Positions 43,175-52,474 are shown, counted from the first letter of the stretch. The stretch is 64,000 bases of DNA from an uncultured Lachnospiraceae bacterium (GCA_900550285.1 URRW01000009.1:15246-79245); one strand, 5' to 3'. Numbers and translations: made by a program. The notes: a model not told the origin generated them from the letters alone.

Positions 43175-44044
43175 ATGGGGCGGCAGGCGAATATTTTTAA
43201 TATCCAGCATTTCAGCGTCCATGACGGACCGGGAGTGAGAACGGTTATTTTTTTCAAAGGCTGTAATCTGCATTGTAAGTGGTGCCACAATCCGGAATCC
43301 ATTCATCCGGAAAAGGAAATCCTTCTGTATCCGGACCGCTGTATCGGCTGTATGGCATGCCGGGATCTGTGCCCGGCGGGAGCCCATCTTTTTACGGAGC
43401 AGGGGCATCTGATCGACCGGAAAAAGTGCGGACACTGTTTTTTATGCTGCAGGGAGTGTTATGCGGACGCGCTTGTGAGCGTGGGGGAGCTGCGGGATAC
43501 GGACAGGATTCTGGAGGAAATCTGCAGAAATAAAGCGTATTTCGACCAGTCAAAGGGGGGCGTGACATTTTCCGGCGGGGAATGTATGCTGCAGAAGGAT
43601 GCGCTGATGGAGCTGCTTGAAGGATGCAAAAAAGCAGGGATCCATACGGCGGTGGATACGGCAGGAAATGTGCCGTGGAGCTTTTTTGAAGAAATTTTGC
43701 CGTGGACGGATCTGTTCCTCTACGATATTAAGGCGTTTGATCCGCAGGTACATAAAGAATGCACCGGCGTGACAAACGAAAGGATACTGGATAATTTTGC
43801 GCGTCTGGCAGAGCGCAGGGCAAACCTTCTTATACGGATTCCGTATATTCAGGAGTTAAACGGCGGCGAGCTGGAAAAAATAGCAGCTTTTTTAAAGAAA
43901 TGGGAAGTGCCGGCGGAGCTTCTTGCGTATCATAAGCTCGGAAACGCCAAGTACCGGGCGCTTGAGAGAGAGGACGTATTTGAAGGGGTTGTGCCGGATA
44001 AAAAGAAAGTGGCAGAGCTGAAAGAAAAATATCATTTTATCTGA
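43175..44044 (+). CDS. Glycyl-radical enzyme activating protein (radical SAM)
   Basis: 289 residues, PflA/HpdA-like. The radical SAM cluster motif is CNLHCKWC (Cys30, 34, 37; CxxxCxxC). Between it and the barrel are two extra ferredoxin-like clusters, CIGCMACRDLCP and CGHCFLCCREC, the mark of activases for non-PFL glycyl-radical enzymes. TFSGGECMLQ carries the SAM-contacting GGE. It abstracts a hydrogen from the target glycine (Gly705 of the next gene). Starts 12 bases after the glycosidase-like gene and ends 23 before the enzyme it activates. Confidence 0.95.
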   Translation: MGRQANIFNIQHFSVHDGPGVRTVIFFKGCNLHCKWCHNPESIHPEKEILLYPDRCIGCMACRDLCPAGAHLFTEQGHLIDRKKCGHCFLCCRECYADALVSVGELRDTDRILEEICRNKAYFDQSKGGVTFSGGECMLQKDALMELLEGCKKAGIHTAVDTAGNVPWSFFEEILPWTDLFLYDIKAFDPQVHKECTGVTNERILDNFARLAERRANLLIRIPYIQELNGGELEKIAAFLKKWEVPAELLAYHKLGNAKYRALEREDVFEGVVPDKKKVAELKEKYHFI

Positions 44045-44067
44045 CAGGGGTTATCAGGAGGTATGGC

Positions 44068-46251
44068 ATGAACACAGAAAAAGTAAAGGTTTCCCCTCTG
44101 TATCTGGGGCTGATCGAGGGGATGCACAGCGATAAGCTGAAAATCAACGATGAAAAAATTGCGCGGCATGGTTCGATCGATATTGACGACCACGGATTTA
44201 TCGACTTCCCGGAGTTTCATTTTGAACCGGAGACGTGTGAGGACGGTCTGGTACACGGCTGCGCCTGCATCGGACGCAATCTGCGCAGATTTTTGAATGA
44301 AATGCCCAAATACATCAATCCAAACAGCGCGCTGGCATGCTGCTGGGTGGGGACGTTTGACCGGTTTGCGCCGTTGGAAACGGCAGACGCCGATAAACCG
44401 TATGAGCTGGACGGGCTGATCCAAAAGTACCGGATCACGCAGGCGGGCTTTGGAGGGATGAACCATCTTTGCCCGGATATGGAGATCGGTTTAAAGGAAG
44501 GCTGGCGGGGGCTTCTGGAAAAGGTAAGATATTACCGGAAGAAAAACCGTCCCGCAGACCCGGATTTTTACGAGGGCGAGGAGCAGCTGCTTGTGGGGAT
44601 TCTGGAATGGGTAAAAGCCCATCAGGAGCTGGCAGAACAGCGGGCGGCTTCCGAACCGGATCCGTTTCGGAAGGAAAACTATCTGGAAATTGCAAAGATC
44701 AACGGCGCATTGTGTGAGCGGGAACCCCGGACATTCAGGGAGGCGGTACAGTTTCTGGCGCATTTTCAGGCGGTGGACAGAACCTTTTGTGCAGGAGGCG
44801 CGCTGGGGGCTTTGGATACGCTGCTGGAAGAATATTTTGAAGCAGACGTGCAAAACGGGATCCTGACAGAGGAAGAGGCGGTGTGGATCATTGCCAGCCT
44901 GTTTTTTAACGACACCCATTATGCCCAGATCGGAGGGCTTACTCCGGCGGGAGACCGGGAAGTGACGAGCAGGCTTTCCTTTGTAATTCTGGATGCGATG
45001 CACTTACTGCATATCCCTACGAATCTCGGAATCAGGGTGCATGCCCCTGTCAGCGGGCAGGGACCGGAGCCGGAAATTCTGTTAAAGCGCGCGGTGGAAT
45101 ATACGATTGAAGACGGATATGGAGTGTGCTATTCTCTGGATAAGGGGATCGCGGAAGGCTTTTCCCGCAACGGGTTTGCGGTGGAGCTGGGACGGATGCG
45201 GGTAAAATGCGGCTGTAACTGGGTGGCAATCCCGGGAAGGGAATATCCGCTGCAGGACGTAACCCGCGTCAATATGGCGGTGGCGCTTCATTATGCGCTG
45301 AAAGATCTGCAGGAGGAGAAAGAGCGCTCTATGGAGCGTTTGTGGGAGCGCTTCTGCTTCCATTTGGAAGCGATGGTGGACTGCGTGAAAGCAGGCTATG
45401 ACAGGCACTATGAGGTGATCGGCAAAAACAAGCCGGAGATCGTGCTGAACCTGTTTATGCACGGCCCCATTGAAAGAGGGTTAAACTGTGCAAACGGCGG
45501 CGTGGACATCATGGATCTGAATATTGACGGAATCGCGTTGGCAACAGTCGCAGATTCCTTCGCGGCAGTAGAGCAGCGTGTGGAACAGGAAAAAAAGCTT
45601 TCATGGGAAAGGTTGTTTGAGCTTCTGGATATGAATTACGAAGGGGCGGAGCGGGAGCGGCTGATGCTCAAAAACATCCGCAGATTCGGCTCTCCGGATT
45701 CCAGGGCGGAGGAATGGGCAAAGAAGATCCGGGATTATTATGTGGGATTATGCAAGGGATCGCTGACGCCGAAACATCATCTGATGATCGTGCCGGGGCT
45801 GTTTTCCCATGGGGATGTGTATGCCTATGGAAAAACACTGGAAGCAACGCCGAACGGGCGGTTCGCGGGAGAACCCATTTCCCATTCCTCGGAGCCGGAT
45901 CCGGGATTTGCGAGAGGCGTGGACACATTTTCTCCTGTCTTAAAAGCAAATGCGGTAGCAGTTTCGCAGGCAGGCTACGGCAATTCCGCGCCGCTGCATC
46001 TGGATATTGATACGGGGCTTCTGGAAAATGCGGGCGGCGCAGACGCGCTGGTAGCCCTGATCCATGCCCATGAGCAGGCGGGCGGTACGTTGATCAACAT
46101 GAACTGCGTGTCGAAGGAAAAGCTGTTAAAGGCTCACGAAGACCCGAAGGCTTATCCGGATCTGGTGGTAAGGGTAACGGGATATTCGGCGTTTTTCGCA
46201 TCCTTGTCAAAGGAGTACAGACAGCAGATCGTAGATCGTTTTCTGGCATAA
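44068..46251 (+). CDS. Glycyl-radical enzyme of uncharacterised subfamily
   Basis: 727 residues, PFL/diol-dehydratase superfamily. The radical site is RVTGYSAFF with Gly705. The thiyl-radical loop reads KCGCNWVAIPGREYP (Cys381 and Cys383). In glycerol, propanediol and choline enzymes this loop is GCxE, the Glu acting as base; here Asn-Trp follows Cys383, so that Glu is absent. It is not PFL either, which has adjacent Cys-Cys. The rest is typical: QIGGLTPAGDREVTSRLSF, IERGLNCANGGVDI, ATPNGRFAGEP. The product of this cluster's hydrolases (a sugar or derivative) is the likely substrate; elimination or C-C cleavage cannot be told apart. GGAGG precedes the ATG. Confidence 0.9.
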   Translation: MNTEKVKVSPLYLGLIEGMHSDKLKINDEKIARHGSIDIDDHGFIDFPEFHFEPETCEDGLVHGCACIGRNLRRFLNEMPKYINPNSALACCWVGTFDRFAPLETADADKPYELDGLIQKYRITQAGFGGMNHLCPDMEIGLKEGWRGLLEKVRYYRKKNRPADPDFYEGEEQLLVGILEWVKAHQELAEQRAASEPDPFRKENYLEIAKINGALCEREPRTFREAVQFLAHFQAVDRTFCAGGALGALDTLLEEYFEADVQNGILTEEEAVWIIASLFFNDTHYAQIGGLTPAGDREVTSRLSFVILDAMHLLHIPTNLGIRVHAPVSGQGPEPEILLKRAVEYTIEDGYGVCYSLDKGIAEGFSRNGFAVELGRMRVKCGCNWVAIPGREYPLQDVTRVNMAVALHYALKDLQEEKERSMERLWERFCFHLEAMVDCVKAGYDRHYEVIGKNKPEIVLNLFMHGPIERGLNCANGGVDIMDLNIDGIALATVADSFAAVEQRVEQEKKLSWERLFELLDMNYEGAERERLMLKNIRRFGSPDSRAEEWAKKIRDYYVGLCKGSLTPKHHLMIVPGLFSHGDVYAYGKTLEATPNGRFAGEPISHSSEPDPGFARGVDTFSPVLKANAVAVSQAGYGNSAPLHLDIDTGLLENAGGADALVALIHAHEQAGGTLINMNCVSKEKLLKAHEDPKAYPDLVVRVTGYSAFFASLSKEYRQQIVDRFLA

Positions 46252-46295
46252 AAAGAAAACGGGGCGAAAGAAAACAGGAAAGGCGGGAATTTAAA

Positions 46296-49139
46296 ATGAC
46301 ATTGGCAGAAAAATTTACGCGTCTGAAGACGGGAGTAGGGGGCAACCGGGAAAAATTCCATTTTGAGGATACGTTCGGTATGCCGAAGGAAGAACAGGCG
46401 CATATCACACGGCCGAACCGGGCGAATACGAGAATTTTGAGCGAGCTGGAATTTGTACTCCATCTTTCGGAAGAAAAGGAGGGCAAATACGACGGCATCC
46501 TGACAGATGCGCTGGATTATCTTCTGGAAAAGCAGAGGACGGAAGGCGTGCTGACAGACTGCGCATGCGAGGAGGCGGAAGAAATATTGGCTCCGGCGGC
46601 AGAGGAGGCAAAGTCGTATGAGCTGATCCTTGCAGCCCATGCCCATATTGACATGAACTGGATGTGGAGCTTTACGGAAACGGTTTCCATCGTGCTTGCG
46701 ACGTTTCGCTCCATCCTGAATGTGATGGACGAATATCCGGATTTCTGTTTTTCACAGTCTCAGGCGGCAGTTTACAAAATCGTAGAGGATTATGACCCGG
46801 AGCTGATGGAACGGATCAAAGAAAGGATCGCGGAAGGAAGATGGGAGGTTACGGCGTCGGCGTGGGTGGAGACCGATAAAAATATGCCGTCGGGGGAGTC
46901 GCTTTTGCGCCACATCCAGTGTTCGAGGGAATATCTGGAAAAGGTGTGGGGCGTAAAGGAATTTGATGTGGACTTTTCCCCGGACACCTTTGGGCACAGC
47001 GCGAATGTGCCGGAAATTGATGCGTTCGGCGGCGTGAAATATTTTTATCATTGCAGGGGAAATGCGAGAAAAGACGTGCTGTACCGGTATCAGGCGCCGT
47101 CGGGCAGGGAGGTGCTGGCTTATCGGGAGCCGAACTGGTATAACGGGGCGATCACGCCGCAGATCGGAGCCGGATTTTTGGAGATCGTGCGCAGAAGCAG
47201 CGGGCTGAAAACAGGGCTGGTCATTTACGGTGTAGGCGATCATGGCGGCGGGCCGACAAGACGGGACGTAGAACGCGCGCAGGAGATGATGACTTGGAAA
47301 ATTTATCCGAAGATCCGCTTTGGCACAATACGGGAATATTTTCATGAGGCGGAAAGCGTGAGGGACAGACTTCCGGTTGTCAGTGAGGAGCTGAATTATT
47401 TTGCGCCGGGCTGCTATACGACCCAGAGCAGGATCAAGCGGGGAAATAAGAGGCTGGAAGCGGCGCTTTACGACGCTGAGGCGATGAGCGCGCTGGCAGG
47501 GGAAAAGGCAGGATTTCCGTTTGCCAAGGAAAAGCTTACAAAGGCATGGCAGGACGTGCTGTTTACCCATTTTCATGATATATTGACAGGCTCCTGCGTG
47601 CAGGATTCCAGAGAGCATGCCATGGGGCTGTTCCAGACTTCCATGGCGGCAGCGAATACGCAGATTTCCAATGCAATGCGGGTAATCGCGGAAAAAATTG
47701 ATACATCGTCTATTCCTGTGGATATTGACGCTTATAACAGCCAGTCGGAAGGCGCGGGAGCCGGATACGGGATTGAGAATTTTGTGGGCGTCCCGAGCAC
47801 GGAGAGAGGGAGCGGAAGGACGAGGATCTTTCATATTTTTAACAGCCTGACGTATCCCAGAAAAGAGGTGATGGAGCTGACGGTATGGGACTGGACCGGG
47901 GATTTGAGGCGTCTTGCGGTACGGGATGCGCAGGGACAGGACATTGCGTTTCAGCTTGTTGACCAAGAGCTGCAGCAGTATTGGGATCATAAATATGTCC
48001 GGGTGCTTGTCGAAAAGGAGGTTCCGGCGCTGGGCTATACAACCGTTGTGGTCTATCAGAAGGAGGCGGAACGCTACCCGGTATATCTGCAGGAAAATGA
48101 GCAGGTATCCCGTTTTTATGACGATATGGTTCTGGAAAATGAAAAAACTGCCGTGCGGATCAGCGCAGAGAGCGGAAGGATCGTTTCCATGACAGATAAA
48201 GCGACAGGGCAGGAACTGATCGGGGAAGGACAGGAAGCAGGGCTTGTTTATCAGGAAACAGAGTGTGCCACATCAAGCGCATGGAACATCGGCAGGACAT
48301 TGAAAAATGAGGCGATGGACAGATGCCTGCGGCTTGAAAAAACAGAAAGCGGAAGCCTAAGAAGCAGCGTGAAGGCGTTTTTTGCGATCGGGGATTCGAC
48401 GGCGGAAGTGACGTATGTGCTGGAAAAGGATCAGCCCCTTGTGCGGGTTGAGTTAAAGATCGACTGGAAGGAAACCGGTAAGGAAACGATTCCGGTGCTG
48501 ATCTGGAAAATTCCGCTGGCGTATCAGACGGATGCTTTTTGCTATGATATTCCGGCAGGAAGCACGGTGCGGAGGGCGCTGAATAATGATGTGCCGGGGC
48601 TGCGCTATGGGATGGCGCTGCGGATGGACGGCAGCAGCGCGATTCTTGTTTCGGACAGCAAATATGGCTATCGCGGAGGAAAGGACAGTATAGCGCTGTC
48701 GCTGATCAACAGCTCTGTAAGCCCGGATCCGTATCCGGAGCGCGGCATCCATACGGTCACGCTATGGATGGGCGCAGGAAGCGGCAATGCAAAAGAGGCA
48801 GAGGAAATGGCATTGGCATGCAGCCACAGGCTGTTTTACCAGCCGTCCAACTGTCACTGCGGGACGCTTCCGTTAGAAAGCGGTCTGGTATGCGTACGGT
48901 CGGAGAACGCGGTGATCACGTCAGTACAGCCGGCAGAAGACGGCGGCATTCTGGTGCGGGGCTGCAATCTGGCGGCAGAAGATGCGGAAGTATGTGTGGA
49001 AGCTGCATCGAAGGTCAGTGAGGCGGAAGCTGTCAGCCTGTTCGGAAAAAGAACGGATGCAGAAATAAGAATTGACGGAAAAAGCGTTGTTGTGCAGGCA
49101 GATGGCAAAGCGCTGTTTGCGGTAAAAATGAAATTGTAA
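46296..49139 (+). CDS. Alpha-mannosidase-like glycoside hydrolase, GH38
   Basis: 947 residues. The N-terminal catalytic domain has the zinc-site strand AHAHIDMNWMWSFTET and the nucleophile in FSPDTFGHSANVPEI; VGDHGGGPTRRDVE follows. A helical middle domain (LTKAWQDVLFTHFHDILTGS) and the C-terminal beta domains complete the family order. GH38 enzymes hydrolyse alpha-mannosides with retention; bacterial ones act in the cytoplasm on imported glycans. The gap of 44 bases after the radical enzyme suggests it belongs to the same operon. A second GH38 gene begins at 61754. Confidence 0.92.
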   Translation: MTLAEKFTRLKTGVGGNREKFHFEDTFGMPKEEQAHITRPNRANTRILSELEFVLHLSEEKEGKYDGILTDALDYLLEKQRTEGVLTDCACEEAEEILAPAAEEAKSYELILAAHAHIDMNWMWSFTETVSIVLATFRSILNVMDEYPDFCFSQSQAAVYKIVEDYDPELMERIKERIAEGRWEVTASAWVETDKNMPSGESLLRHIQCSREYLEKVWGVKEFDVDFSPDTFGHSANVPEIDAFGGVKYFYHCRGNARKDVLYRYQAPSGREVLAYREPNWYNGAITPQIGAGFLEIVRRSSGLKTGLVIYGVGDHGGGPTRRDVERAQEMMTWKIYPKIRFGTIREYFHEAESVRDRLPVVSEELNYFAPGCYTTQSRIKRGNKRLEAALYDAEAMSALAGEKAGFPFAKEKLTKAWQDVLFTHFHDILTGSCVQDSREHAMGLFQTSMAAANTQISNAMRVIAEKIDTSSIPVDIDAYNSQSEGAGAGYGIENFVGVPSTERGSGRTRIFHIFNSLTYPRKEVMELTVWDWTGDLRRLAVRDAQGQDIAFQLVDQELQQYWDHKYVRVLVEKEVPALGYTTVVVYQKEAERYPVYLQENEQVSRFYDDMVLENEKTAVRISAESGRIVSMTDKATGQELIGEGQEAGLVYQETECATSSAWNIGRTLKNEAMDRCLRLEKTESGSLRSSVKAFFAIGDSTAEVTYVLEKDQPLVRVELKIDWKETGKETIPVLIWKIPLAYQTDAFCYDIPAGSTVRRALNNDVPGLRYGMALRMDGSSAILVSDSKYGYRGGKDSIALSLINSSVSPDPYPERGIHTVTLWMGAGSGNAKEAEEMALACSHRLFYQPSNCHCGTLPLESGLVCVRSENAVITSVQPAEDGGILVRGCNLAAEDAEVCVEAASKVSEAEAVSLFGKRTDAEIRIDGKSVVVQADGKALFAVKMKL

Positions 49140-49160
49140 TGGAGACAGATGGCATATGGT

Positions 49161-49207
49161 ATAAAGAAGCAGCCCGGCATTTTTGTGCAGGGCTGCTTCT
49201 TTATAAA
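49161..49207. terminator. Bidirectional terminator
   Basis: ATAAAGAAGCAGCCC pairs perfectly with 49190-49204 around a 14-base loop; runs of A and T on either side let it end both the plus-strand cluster and the minus-strand gene. Confidence 0.92.
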
Positions 49208-49216
49208 AAGTGTGGG

Positions 49217-49912
49217 TTATTCCTCCATCATATATTCCAGAAATTTCAGCGCATTTTCCGGATGGGGTGCGTTGCTTACGACAGTAAACCATGCGGGCAG
49301 CTGGTCGGAAAGCATATATTTGGAATCGCGGACGTCGATGCCGATCGGGATTTCTTCCTCCGTATCGTCATCCCCGAGGTCTTTCCAGAGGATCTTTTCC
49401 TGACTGTCCCACTCTGCGATCTGTTCTTCGGAAAAATAATCCCGCAGATCCGCGAACAGCCCGGCATCAAGGGCGTGGTCGATATAGGCGTCGTCTGCGA
49501 TGATCGTATCGACCGTGCGTGCACTGACCATTGCCATGACCTTCTGGATGTTGGCATAGGACATTTCGTCGGCGCTCTCATAGCTGATCGTCATGGCGTC
49601 GATGACCGCCAGCTCCTTTTCGGTGTCGATGCCCGCGTAGGCTGCAAAATCCTGCGCCATCACCTCGTTGTCGGGGGCAAGCTCCGTTTCGGTAGTCAGA
49701 TAGGTGTTTAAAAATATGGCGTCCATGACGGGATCTTTCTGCGTAACGATGGAGTAGACCAGACTGCCGCCGAAAATGAGGACTAAAACGGTAACGAGTA
49801 CATGTACCTTATAATATTCCCAGAAATAGGCAAACTGCTCCTTCTTGCTCCTGCCTTTCATCTTCTGATGCTGTTCTTTGATTTCGTCGTTGACGGAATT
49901 GCCTGCTGCCAT
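49217..49912 (-). CDS. Membrane-anchored protein with solute-binding-like domain, hypothetical
   Basis: 231 residues. A charged cytoplasmic start (residues 1-32), one membrane helix (about 37-58) and an acidic extracytoplasmic domain. Segments such as VDTIIADDAYIDHALDAGLFADL and APHPENALKFLEYM resemble the C-lobe of ABC binding proteins, where a helix pattern of that kind closes the site, but the chain is too short for a full receptor. Probably a small anchored relative. Function unknown. Confidence 0.7.
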   Translation of the reverse strand: MAAGNSVNDEIKEQHQKMKGRSKKEQFAYFWEYYKVHVLVTVLVLIFGGSLVYSIVTQKDPVMDAIFLNTYLTTETELAPDNEVMAQDFAAYAGIDTEKELAVIDAMTISYESADEMSYANIQKVMAMVSARTVDTIIADDAYIDHALDAGLFADLRDYFSEEQIAEWDSQEKILWKDLGDDDTEEEIPIGIDVRDSKYMLSDQLPAWFTVVSNAPHPENALKFLEYMMEE

Positions 49913-50153
49913 GCTGCGTGCCTCCTTGGTAATGAAATGAGTATTCTTTTTTTATCATAAAATGAGTATTCTTCCTAATGATAAGCGGTTCAATGTATAA
50001 AGTCAATGGAAGGTAAAAGTGAAAATTTTCTAAACAGCGCCAAAGCGCGCCGGAAAGCCTTGAAAAAGGGAAAAAACTGTACTATGATAGGAAAAGAACC
50101 ATTGCAGTGACCGGAAGGATGGCTGCGAATAATTTACGAAGGTGGTAAGCGAC

Positions 50154-50648
50154 ATGAATGAAAGCTACGTGGAATGTCTGGTGGCAAAGAAGCCGTCGGG
50201 GATGATGAATGCGCTCAAGATCTTTTTATGGGTAGTTGCCGGGATCGGAGTGGTCGGGGGAATGATCTTTTTCCCGTTGTTGTTTGTAGGCCTGGCAGCG
50301 GCGGCAGGGGCTTATTTTGCAGGACAGTACGCGAACATGGAATTTGAGTATCTGTACGTGGACAGGGAGATTTCCGTGGACAAGATCTTTAACAAGACGA
50401 GACGCAAGCGGGCGGAGAAGTTTGAGTTGGACCGCATCGAGATCTTTGCGCCCATCAATTCGTGGCATCTGGACGGCGTAAAGAACCGCGACTTAAAGAC
50501 GACGGATTATTCCAGCGGCGTGGCAGGGCAGCCTGACAGACGCTATCTGATGATTTATAACGGAGACAGAAAGGTAATCATGGAGCCGAACGCCGCAATG
50601 GTAAAAGCGATGCAGTCGGTTGCCCCGAGAAAAGTATTTTCGGATTGA
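50154..50648 (+). CDS. DUF6106-family membrane protein
   Basis: 164 residues. Residues about 18-60 form a helical hairpin (LKIFLWVVAGIGVVGGMIFF and FVGLAAAAGAYFAG); the rest is a soluble beta-rich domain with EYLYVDREISVDKIFNKTRR. It resembles PH-like or DUF304-type domains in pattern. Start 50154 follows GAAGGTGG. No function known. Located between an orphan minus gene and guaB. Confidence 0.75.
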   Translation: MNESYVECLVAKKPSGMMNALKIFLWVVAGIGVVGGMIFFPLLFVGLAAAAGAYFAGQYANMEFEYLYVDREISVDKIFNKTRRKRAEKFELDRIEIFAPINSWHLDGVKNRDLKTTDYSSGVAGQPDRRYLMIYNGDRKVIMEPNAAMVKAMQSVAPRKVFSD

Positions 50649-50673
50649 CAGAGAAGTTTAATTCTGTTACACT
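50645..50673 (+). promoter_or_regulatory. Predicted guaB promoter
   Basis: TTGACA (50645-50650), 17-base spacer, TACACT (50668-50673). It overlaps the end of the DUF6106 gene. Confidence 0.65.
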
Positions 50674-50684
50674 TTCTTCAAACA

Positions 50685-50720
50685 AAAACTGTCAGTAGAT
50701 TTTTACTGGCAGTTTTACAT
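50685..50720 (+). terminator. Hairpin in the guaB leader (terminator or attenuator)
   Basis: AAAACTGTCAGTA pairs with TACTGGCAGTTTT (50704-50716) with one G-T pair, followed by a loose T run. It lies about five bases after the predicted guaB transcription start, so it may either end the DUF6106 message or attenuate guaB. Confidence 0.6.
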
Positions 50721-50752
50721 TACTTTTTTCAAAATACACAGGAGGAGAGAAG

Positions 50753-52207
50753 ATGGGTCAGATTATTGGCGAAGGCATTACCTTTGACGATGTGCTGCTT
50801 GTTCCGGCATACTCTCAGGTAATCCCCAATCAGGTAGATGTGACTACATGGTTGACGAAGAAGATCAAACTGAACATTCCGCTGATGAGTGCCGGAATGG
50901 ATACTGTCACAGAGCACAGAATGGCGATCGCAATGGCCAGACAGGGCGGTATCGGTATTATTCACAAGAACATGTCCATTGAAGCGCAGGCGGATGAGGT
51001 GGACAAGGTTAAGCGTTCTGAGAACGGCGTCATCACAGATCCCTTTTCTTTATCTCCGGAGCATACGCTTGCCGACGCGAACGAGCTGATGGCGAAGTTC
51101 CGTATCTCCGGCGTCCCGATCACGGAAGGCAGAAAACTGGTGGGCATCATCACCAACCGTGACCTGAAGTTCGAAACAGATTTTTCCAAAAAGATCAAAG
51201 AATCCATGACAAGCGAAGGCCTGATCACCGCTCCCGAAGGCATCACGCTGGAAGAGGCGAAGAAGATCCTGGCAAAGGCGAGAAAAGAGAAGCTTCCTCT
51301 TGTTGACAAGGATTTCAACTTAAAAGGCCTGATCACGATCAAGGACATCGAGAAGACGATCAAATACCCTCTGGCGGCAAAGGACGATCAGGGACGGCTT
51401 CTGTGCGGCGCCGGCGTCGGCATTACGGCAAACGTACTGGACCGCGTGGCGGCTTTGGTTGAAGCAAAGGTTGACGTGATCGTTCTGGATTCCGCACATG
51501 GACACTCTGAGAACGTTCTGCACTGCCTGCGCATGATCAAGAAGGAATATCCGGATCTGCAGGTAATCGCAGGAAACGTGGCGACCGGCGAGGCGACAAG
51601 GGCGCTGATCGAGGCGGGAGCAGATGCGGTTAAGGTCGGAATCGGTCCCGGTTCCATCTGTACGACCCGTGTGGTTGCAGGTATCGGCGTTCCGCAGGTA
51701 ACGGCGATCATGGACTGCTATGCAGTGGCAAGAGAGTACGGCATCCCGATCATCGCAGATGGCGGCATCAAGTACTCCGGCGAGATCACCAAGGCGATCG
51801 CAGCCGGCGGCAACGTATGTATGCTCGGCTCCATGTTCGCAGGCTGCGACGAGAGCCCCGGCGACTTCGAGCTGTATCAGGGACGTAAGTACAAGGTTTA
51901 CCGCGGCATGGGCTCCATCGCAGCGATGGAGAACGGCAGCAAGGACCGCTATTTCCAGAGCGACGCAAAGAAGCTTGTTCCCGAAGGCGTGGAAGGCCGT
52001 GTGGCATACAAGGGACTTCTGGAAGACACCGTATTCCAGCTGATGGGCGGCCTGCGCGCAGGTATGGGATACTGCGGCGCACAGACGATCGACGAGCTTA
52101 AGGAAAACGGCAAATTTGTAAAGATTTCGGCGGCGGCGCTGCGCGAGAGCCATCCTCATGATATTCATATCACGAAGGAAGCTCCCAACTACAGCTCCGC
52201 AGACTGA
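50753..52207 (+). CDS. guaB: Inosine-5'-monophosphate dehydrogenase
   Basis: 484 residues. Oxidises IMP to XMP with NAD, the first step towards GMP. The barrel is interrupted by two CBS domains (about 92-205; VIIGIITNRDLKFE-like and LITIKDIEKTIKYP). The catalytic Cys303 is in GPGSICTTRVVAG; the flap has GMGSIAAM and the Arg-Tyr region GVEGRVAYKG. CAGGAGGAGAGA precedes the ATG. Followed by the ZTP riboswitch and the last two IMP-forming genes. Confidence 0.98.
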   Translation: MGQIIGEGITFDDVLLVPAYSQVIPNQVDVTTWLTKKIKLNIPLMSAGMDTVTEHRMAIAMARQGGIGIIHKNMSIEAQADEVDKVKRSENGVITDPFSLSPEHTLADANELMAKFRISGVPITEGRKLVGIITNRDLKFETDFSKKIKESMTSEGLITAPEGITLEEAKKILAKARKEKLPLVDKDFNLKGLITIKDIEKTIKYPLAAKDDQGRLLCGAGVGITANVLDRVAALVEAKVDVIVLDSAHGHSENVLHCLRMIKKEYPDLQVIAGNVATGEATRALIEAGADAVKVGIGPGSICTTRVVAGIGVPQVTAIMDCYAVAREYGIPIIADGGIKYSGEITKAIAAGGNVCMLGSMFAGCDESPGDFELYQGRKYKVYRGMGSIAAMENGSKDRYFQSDAKKLVPEGVEGRVAYKGLLEDTVFQLMGGLRAGMGYCGAQTIDELKENGKFVKISAAALRESHPHDIHITKEAPNYSSAD

Positions 52208-52254
52208 TAACGGCGCGCACGGACGTGCGGGCAACGGCAAATAACTGAATAGCA

Positions 52255-52374
52255 GGGCGCGCAACTGGCGGATTAGTGGAGTTCACCACGGGGAGCGCGC
52301 TTTGCATGAGGATCGGCCGCCTGGGTACTGACAGCATGAAAAAGAAGGTTCCCAGGCGGCTTTTGCTGTTTTTT
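52255..52374 (+). promoter_or_regulatory. ZTP (pfl motif) riboswitch with intrinsic terminator
   Basis: The aptamer spans about 52255-52327. Conserved parts are present in order: GCGCGC closing stem, ACTGGCGGATTAGTGG, CCACGGGGAGCGCGC and the distal CCGCCTGGGTA. The terminator is formed by GCCGCCTGGG (52316-52325) with CCCAGGCGGC (52351-52360) and a T-rich tail to 52374, so ligand-stabilised folding of CCGCCTGGG prevents termination. ZTP/ZMP accumulate when 10-formyl-folate is short. The two genes downstream consume ZMP (AICAR transformylase) and its product (IMP cyclohydrolase), which is textbook ligand logic. Confidence 0.93.
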
Positions 52375-52412
52375 ATTCGATCGGAAAGTTCCTTTCCGAT
52401 CGAATAAAAAAC
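52368..52412. promoter_or_regulatory. Perfect 21-bp hairpin downstream of the riboswitch
   Basis: 52368-52388 pairs without error with 52392-52412 around TTC. The 5' arm takes up the riboswitch terminator's T tract and the 3' arm ends in AAAAAAC. It could be a second, minus-strand terminator or compete with the first. Confidence 0.75.
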
Positions 52413-52474
52413 ACGATTATGCGCACTCGCGCAAGGGGATCCTATTGCCTGACGGCAAAGGCGCTCGGCGCGGG

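Noticed and set aside
46752..47990. Minus-strand open frame of about 412 codons inside the GH38 gene
   Set aside because: Fully covered by the plus-strand enzyme with intact motifs; composition and lack of a start signal mark it as a shadow.
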